Shown here one piece after another: positions 57,112-64,000 of a DNA stretch of 64,000 bases. Below the pieces are notes generated by a model. That model had not been told where the DNA came from. It did not search any database and saw nothing but the letters and a program-made list of their open reading frames with translations. The translations under genes were made by a program, and so were the position numbers. The stretch's first letter is position 1; each line of letters opens with the position of its first letter. The DNA is from Arenicola marina. Its lineage: Eukaryota > Annelida > Polychaeta > Arenicolidae. Location: the NCBI GenBank assembly GCA_964019135.1, contig OZ025253.1:6887059-6951058 (forward strand), written 5' to 3'.

Positions 57112-60100
57112 CATTTATTTTGATTGCATATACCTTTTCACTTATAGAAGGCTAGAGGCGTATAAGCCCTCAAAGCCGTAACTGGCCCAGCCAGGTTAAA
57201 AACGTATGGGAAGAGGGAAGATTTAAAACATTTCAGGGGATTATACTCTGTGCAGAACAACGCAAAATTTTACCTTGATTTTCTCTAAGCACTTAGAACC
57301 AGCAAGAGACCACCCGGACCTGGCCACCCATGGTGAGGGATGAGCTGGAATCCCCGCCAGGACCAGCACGGAAGGAGCTACCCGTCGAGTGCCGCCCCCT
57401 TCACCCCACCCGCCTCTCCTTAGGCGAGGACCCCCACGGCAGCACTAGACGAGGCGCCCCCCTACCCCAAGTCTCCGTTCCTTTAAATAGTCTGCGGCAC
57501 TAGCCGCAACACTTAGCCGGACTTTACGTTATCAGGAGGTGCACAGCTCTCCTTGGTGTATCCATGTTCCTTTCTCTCGTGTCTTTTATACTAATGAACT
57601 GCATTTGTCAGATGGCCAGAGGCATATAAGTCCTCAAAGCCACGACTGGCGTCATGTTTTCTTTCTTGCCGCCTTCGGCTTATACACGAACTAATGCACT
57701 TATCCGCAAGTCCCGGCAAGGGCAAACGTTTCCCCTTTTTAAAATACTTAGGCCCATAAGGGCTGTCATTGGTCCCCCTTACGTCTTTTTCTTTTCGCAA
57801 GTCCCTATAAGGGCGAACCCTTCGCAAGTCCCTATAAGGGCAACTCTTTGCAAATATGCCCACAAGGGCCGTTATTTGTCCCCGTTACGCAACATACACC
57901 CCACGAAAATCCTTTAAATGCCAGTATTTTTACAATCCTTACAAAACTCCTTGCAAGTCCCTATAAGGGCAACTTCTTTTGAAAGTATACCCATAAGGGC
58001 CGTCATTTTTTCCTGCTAGTGTTGATATAAAAACGATTTGCAGTCCCGTAAACATACACCCCACGAAAGTCCTTTAAAGGCCAGTATTTTATAATTATTA
58101 TGACGGAAATCTTTGATTGGAGGAATCTATCAGTTTTTCCGTGTGTGTGTGTGTGTGTGTCTGTCTGTGTGTTCGCGCTCTACAGGTCGCATATCGCCAC
58201 AGATCGTTCTGTAACTTTACCCACCGATAGGAATCCGACATGGCTCGGTCAAGTTCGTTAGCGTGGCCAATAATTGAAATACAGGCCACTGTACAGACAG
58301 TTTTGGAGCTAGCGCTTTGAAAAAAAATACAAGTATGATCCTCTAGCTTTTCTCGTCCTGTGCCAATTTGCATCGAAATCGATTAAGAAGTTTGATCGCT
58401 AAAAAATTGTTTAACTTTAAAAAAACGTTTAACATGGGACTCTATGAGGCTACATATTTGAGCAATAAGCTCTGTTCATCGCGTGAGCAATAAGCCGTGC
58501 CGCCTTTCAGGGTGGAGTAGTGCTCAAATCTGTGTGTGTATTGACGGACAGGGAAGAGAGCGGTGTGGCGTTGGGTTCTGTCCATCTATGGGTGTCTCCG
58601 GGATCTTAGGGGTCAATCTGGATCTGAGGGGTCAATCTGGATCTGAGAGGTCAAATCTGGATCTGAGGGGTCAAATCTGGATGTGGGAGGTCAAATCTGG
58701 ATCGAAGGGGCCGAAATCTGAATCTAAGGGGTCAAATCAGGATCTGGTGGGTCAATCTGGATCTGATGGGTCAATCTGGATATGAGAGGTCAAATCTGGA
58801 TCTGAGTGGTCAAATCTGGATCTAAGGGATCGATCTGCCTCTGAAAGGTCAAATCTGGATCTGAATGGTCAAATCTGGATCTGAATGATCAATCCGGATC
58901 TGAGAGGTCAAATCTGGATCTGAAGGGCCAAATCTGGATTTACTTTTCATCTGTCCGTGTGTTTGGTCGTGTGTATTGGCGGGGAGGGGCGGGTAGGCTT
59001 GGTGTGCGGGAATGCTGCATTTCCGTCATCAGCCTTCACCCTGTGGGTGACGCTCTCGTATTATCTTTCAGGGATGCAGGCCATCCAGAGTACCCCCACA
59101 TATCACTTACTGATTTATTTCAGGGCTTTAAAAAGCAGTAGGCCCACATGGCCAAAAAACAAACGCATTATTTTTCAGGGCCAACCACCCGTATCACGAT
59201 CTATTTTTACAAAAAAAGGATACGGATTTTCTTACAGGGTACTAAACATAGTAGGCCCATAGGGCCACCAACAATCGCTTCCCTTTCAGGGTTTTTTTCT
59301 GCCTACCTCTATCTTTTACCTCGGTATAGTTCAAACCTATACGGCCGAATTCGGCTCTGTTTATGTACACCTATTAACGTAGTCGAGTTGTTATAGTCTT
59401 TTTTAAACTATTGCATACCTTGTTTTTATGTATAGCTATGCCTATACGGCCAGATATGGCCTTGACTATGTACGAATACTCGATTTGCTCGATTTTATCA
59501 GTACAATAAAAGACAAAAAAAAAGATCTTACCTGCAGGCCCAGACGAGTAGGGAGGGGTGGGGGGGGGTGGAGGGGGGTCAGGCCCTCTAGGCCAAGGAG
59601 AATGCTTGTGGTTGTTATTGAACTACTGGCTGCAGGAGGGTGGGGGTGGAGGGGGTGAGGCGCTCTAGGCCAATGAGAATGCTTGTGGTTGTTATTGAAC
59701 TACTGGCTGCAGGAGGGTGGGGGGTGGAGGGGGTGAGGCGCTCTAGGCCAATGAGAATGCTTGTGGTTGTTATTGAACTACTGGCTGCAGGAGGGTGGGG
59801 GTTGGAGGGGTAAGGCGCTCTAGGCCAATGAGAATGCTTGTGGTTGTTATTGAACCACCGGCTGAAGGAGGGTGGGGATGGAGAAGGGAAAAGTTTGCTG
59901 GATCAGAGAGAGGCAGTGGGGAGGAGAAGTACAAAACTGCTTATAGCCAGTACGAAACTGAACGAAGAGTATTTGGGATTTGGAGGAGTGATCTTTGTCT
60001 TTGTGTGAGCTCTACTGAATGACAAATGACAATGACACAAGAGACAAATATTAAATACTCGTTCTCTTCGAGTTTTGCTAAAGCAATGTCTGGCAGTATG

Positions 60101-63100
60101 TAAACATATGGAGCTAAACTGGATGATTTCATGAATAAACATTAAGCCTCATATATGTTGCACATATATGCACAAAAAGCAGTTAATTTGATTGAGAAAA
60201 AATGCTGTCCTTTGCTTTTAACAAACATCAAACTTTGTCCTTTGCTATTAACAAATATCAAACCTCATATATAGTTAATTTGATTAAGTTTGTCAGTTGC
60301 AATTAATAGTTGGAGATACTGTGAAAATGTTGAGGGCCGATATAAGCAAGAGGTATAATGCTGGCATCATTTGAAATGGAGAGAGAAACGAAGATGCATA
60401 AGACTGTGTTGCCAGAAGAAGCTGATGTCATGTCGTCATTTTCTTTGCTGAAATGTTCCGGGTGCGACATTGGATGTGGCGGGAAGTACACAGATGTGCA
60501 CTGCCCAATTTGTCCACCGACCAAGTTCAAGCCCAACAGAAAGGCCAAGGTTGAAACACACCTAGTCAACCACTTTTCCCGCCTATACAGAACGGTCAAA
60601 CCAGTGTCAAACCACATAGAGTGATAACAACACTAACTCCTGGACCAGTGTAGTCATCAACAGCCGCCCACAACAGCCACACACCAGTCTCAGCGTGTAG
60701 GCGTCTGACCATGCAGGCGTCGGTGAGTGGAGCAGCCATTTGTTATTGGGCCGGTGCCGTCTAGACGCGTCGCCCGGTCCCGCACACCCGTCTGACCATG
60801 CAGGCGTCTGGCCAGGCAGGCGTCGGTGGGTGGTGGGTGGGGGAGCAGCCATTTGTTATTGGGCCGTCACCCGGTCCCCGCACACACCCGGTCCCCGCAC
60901 ACACACCCGTCTGGCTGTGCGGGCGTCTGGCCGTGCAGCTGCGCGCCCAGACGGGTAAGAATTTAGCCCTTTATCCCGTTGCCGGTATTAAGTCTAGACG
61001 ACGCACGATTCAACGAGGATCCGAAGACTCAGCGCCTTCTAGCGGCCAAATTTTCGTTAGCGCACCCGGCGTAACTAAGAATGTAAACAAATGACCTGCG
61101 TCGCAAAAAGACTTGTAATTCCTTAGAAAATGCATTTCATGGATTATCACTTAGCTACAAACACTAAAGAAAGTATATTCTTACATTAGAAACTCATTTT
61201 CGGAAATGTCAAGGCATAAAAAGAAACATAAGATCACTTGAATCGAGTCGACTTTTACTGATTTTCGCATTTTGATCATTTCCGGCGGACTGATCATGTG
61301 ATCATTAATTAATTATTCAAAGTGATGTCATAATATACGTCCAATCAGATGTAAGAAACTTTGATGAATATGAGTGCAAAGGAGATCCCCGGAGATCCCC
61401 ACTCCAACGCGCCGAAAAGTAGTGCTGAAGTTAGCCCTTTTTACTGAATTTCCGATGGCCATATTTGATCGTAAGCTGCTGCGCAACGCAAAACGGACAA
61501 CGACGCGCTTCTGCCGCTCTGGTATGGCGGCTGGGTCAGTTTGTTAGGCAATTAGTGAAAACACATCGCATTTTCTTTGGCGCAATAATCTTAATTCTCA
61601 AGATGGTAAAGGTCAAGGATATGGGGTTTGACACCAGCAAGGATGGCAGGTGGAACGACTTCTAAATGTGGCCAGGTCACAGGTGGAAATCTTATCTAAT
61701 AGAAGGTCAAAAATAAAATAATCTTTTTTTTAGATCTACACAAGACTTTGCCTATGGTGAGTTGCTACATAACACAACAAGATAAACTTATGCTCCGTGA
61801 CGACAAGCAGAAATAGCAGGCCTGCAGCTTAAATTAAATTGTCAACAAAAGTCAAAACACTGTTCGACCAGTTGACAGACAATTGTTACCAGTCCTGCCT
61901 CTAACTTAGTCTACTAAGGCTAAGCTTCATGTGTGTCGTTACTGGTTACTGCCGTTAGCAGGTTAGAGCCATGCAGGCAGCATTTGCTGTCTGTGCGGTT
62001 TTGCAGCACATATTTTTACGTATGGGGCGCACAGTTTTTAAGTATCCGACAAAATATGCATCTTTCCAGAATCCTTATGCAATTTACTGACCCGGCCGGA
62101 AAGAAAATAAGCTTACTTTGATTTATTATCTTAACTTGCAATGTCAGGGCATTTTCTGGCCAAATTTATTCGCCAGCCGCGCCAGCGCCAGCCGCGCCAC
62201 TATGCGTTGCAATACCGCAAAGACAGCAAATGCTGCCTGGCTCTAATGGCACCCTGTGATAAGTTAGAGACAGGCCTGGTAACCTGCCATGCAGCCCTGG
62301 CCTGGGACATTTAAAGTTCCCCTAGGATAACTCCCCCTCGACAATCCCCTTCTCAGCCAACTCCCCCCGGTAAGTTCTCCCGAGACCATTCCCCCAAACA
62401 ATCTTCCCCTCTCCCCCCGACAACTCTTCCCTCCCTGGACAACTCCCTTCAGGCAATTGCTACCCCTATCCCCCTGCCCGGATACCCGTCTCCACCCCAG
62501 ACAATTTCCCTCTCCGGGCAATAACCACCCCTTGGAAACGGACTAGCTCCCCCCCCCCACCATCCTCTAAAAAAAATACCCAGACAGCCTCGATCCCCAT
62601 TGCCATTGGACAAACTCTTAGCCGGGCGAATATTCACATACGCACCTTTTATTTCACCGGAATTTAATGAGACCTATAGAGTCTCAATATTTTATTTAGT
62701 TTTAACTGATATAAATACGGATTTGAATTATTGCACCACCGGTGTCCAACAGTACAATTACTTTCTGGACAAGTACAAAATATTCAATACTTTAGTAACC
62801 AGAGTCTCTAGATGTCAGAAACTGTTTGCTTGTATGGTGAACTGTGTATATTTACTGGTAGTTGCGACATGAAATATAAGAAATATCATTAGATTGCTGT
62901 GTTCATACATACTCGAGGATGTTTCTTATATATATATTAGAGGTAACCAAAATTGGCTTTCAAATATTAGTTATATTTCAGCAAGCGCTTTACGCAGCAA
63001 AATAGGCAAATCGTTTGAAGGTTAGCTTATGCGTTTCATTTTGCATTTGTATTTGAAGGTTAGCTACCTTCCTTGGGTTATGACTCGCTGTTAAGCTTAT

Positions 63101-64000
63101 GTGACAGTTTCGCCCAGTGGTCCTGCACAAGTGTAAAATGAAACGCATGGTGATGAAATGTCATCGCAGCAGTAATTTATATTGTGACATATTTCGCATA
63201 CATGAGGAAATAAAGTTTTTTTTGGTTGTCGAGTACAATGAATACAATCCTGTCTAAATTGGAAATTATATTATTAAATAAATAATATAAAATCATTGCA
63301 ACGACTATCGGCCAAGGGGATATAAAGCGGAATGACAAATGTTTTAGCTTCTTTATAGACGTTTCAGACCAAAGCCGCTAAGAACACTGGTCAGGATGCT
63401 CTCATGGAGGCCGCGTGGGACATCACGGATAACAACATCCTGGTTACTTTGAGAGTAATTGGAAGAAACTATAACTAATACGTTTGTTTTAATTCACACT
63501 ACAAAGGGACCAGATTTATTTAAAACAGGAACCGTCACCGACTTTTTTGCTCGCTAAGGTCTATGGGAGACACCCGGCCGCTCCACCTGTGGCAGTTGGT
63601 CCATGATGCGAAGGACTCAGTGCGCAAAATGAATCGGACCACACTGGAGAACATGCTCTTTTGTGTAGAGTGTAAGAATATGTTTTGTCTTGTTATCACT
63701 TATATATCACTTACAACAATGGTACTTACTAATGTTTTTCTGTGTATGTATAAACATATGTGAAATAAGAATTTCTTGGATGGTCATAAGTTACACGATA
63801 GTTGCTGTTTATTTAAGAATGTACAAATGTTTTTTTTATGTAAGCAGCTGAACGTGAATAACTATATAACTGTAGCATACAGTAGCAAGCTATAATGCAG
63901 TCGTGACTTTCTCACGTTAACAATTACAGGTTAAAGTGTCCCGATGGAAGAAAAAATTTTAAACTGTAAACTTTCATACATTTAAGTCCTTATTGTAATA
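55615..64000. repeat. Copy 2 of the >8.4-kb direct duplication
   Basis: Collinear partner of 1-8541, running off the window end. It lacks about 71 bp present in copy 1 near 2660-2715, has one 121-bp unit instead of two at 58943-59060, and has 32 bp more near 60603. Parts in order: LINE ORF2 3' part (to 57111), gcaagtccc repeats (57705-58010), 20-bp minisatellite (58600-58942), 77-bp minisatellite (59590-59870), zinc-finger-like ORF (60358-60602), C-rich tract (62264-62560) and candidate exons (63371-63690). Confidence 0.95.
60358..60602 (+). CDS. Small zinc-finger-like ORF, copy 2
   Basis: Same reading as 4938-5182 (KCSGCDIGCGGKYTDVHCPI...HLVNHFSRLYRTVKP) with one amino-acid change. After codon 82 this copy continues VSNHIE-stop, where copy 1 has a 32-bp deletion. 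Function and family unknown. Confidence 0.35.

Overview
This is animal nuclear DNA, most probably from a marine invertebrate. Genes are intron-rich with small phase-1 exons (EGF-like, Ly6/three-finger, HIRAN-like, THAP). Most of the window is non-coding DNA packed with retroelements, tRNA-derived SINEs and many minisatellites. An amphioxus-like genome would fit, but nothing here proves the species.

Layout: (1) 1-8541 is one copy of a direct duplication whose second copy fills 55615-64000 (about 1% different, offset 55.4-55.6 kb). Each copy holds the 3' end of a Tx1-like LINE, several kb of minisatellites, a small conserved zinc-finger-like ORF and possible exons. (2) 8583-9173 (minus) is a HIRAN-like coding exon. 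(3) 9.2-19 kb is mostly non-coding, with five minisatellites and a 5'-truncated LINE (15269-16585) bounded by a perfect 12-bp target-site duplication. (4) 19038-22292 (plus) is a two-exon Ly6-like gene fragment, with a frameshifted THAP domain inside its intron. An old LTR-element remnant (env-like ORF plus one LTR, 22338-24529) follows. (5) 24.6-30.9 kb is gene-poor, with a MITE-like repeat and two SINEs. (6) 30915-36302 (minus) is the 3' part of a gene with EGF exons and a C-terminal ConA/laminin-G-like domain. The EGF exons sit in a 1147-bp unit tandemly repeated 3.2 times. (7) 36.5-38.3 kb is minisatellite and a LINE RT remnant. (8) 38981-47179 is a whole-looking Ty3/Gypsy element whose 440-bp LTRs look identical and whose gag has a PNMA-like RRM head. 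(9) 47342-48421 (minus) is a complete-looking two-exon Ly6-like gene with a TATA box. (10) About 48.6-57.1 kb holds two different Tx1-like LINEs head to head. At their junction lies the first ~60 nt of U2 snRNA, starting at U2 nucleotide 1.

The most unusual feature is the U2 snRNA/LINE junction at 51215-51280. The minus-strand LINE 5' end begins exactly at the U2 transcription start. This suggests an element transcribed from within a U2 gene, and an insertion built from two RNA templates. The second is the EGF-exon tandem array, a recent case of domain-number growth by whole exon-plus-intron duplication. Host genes shown here are probably secreted or cell-surface proteins (Ly6-like, EGF/ConA). 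No operon-like organisation is seen or expected.
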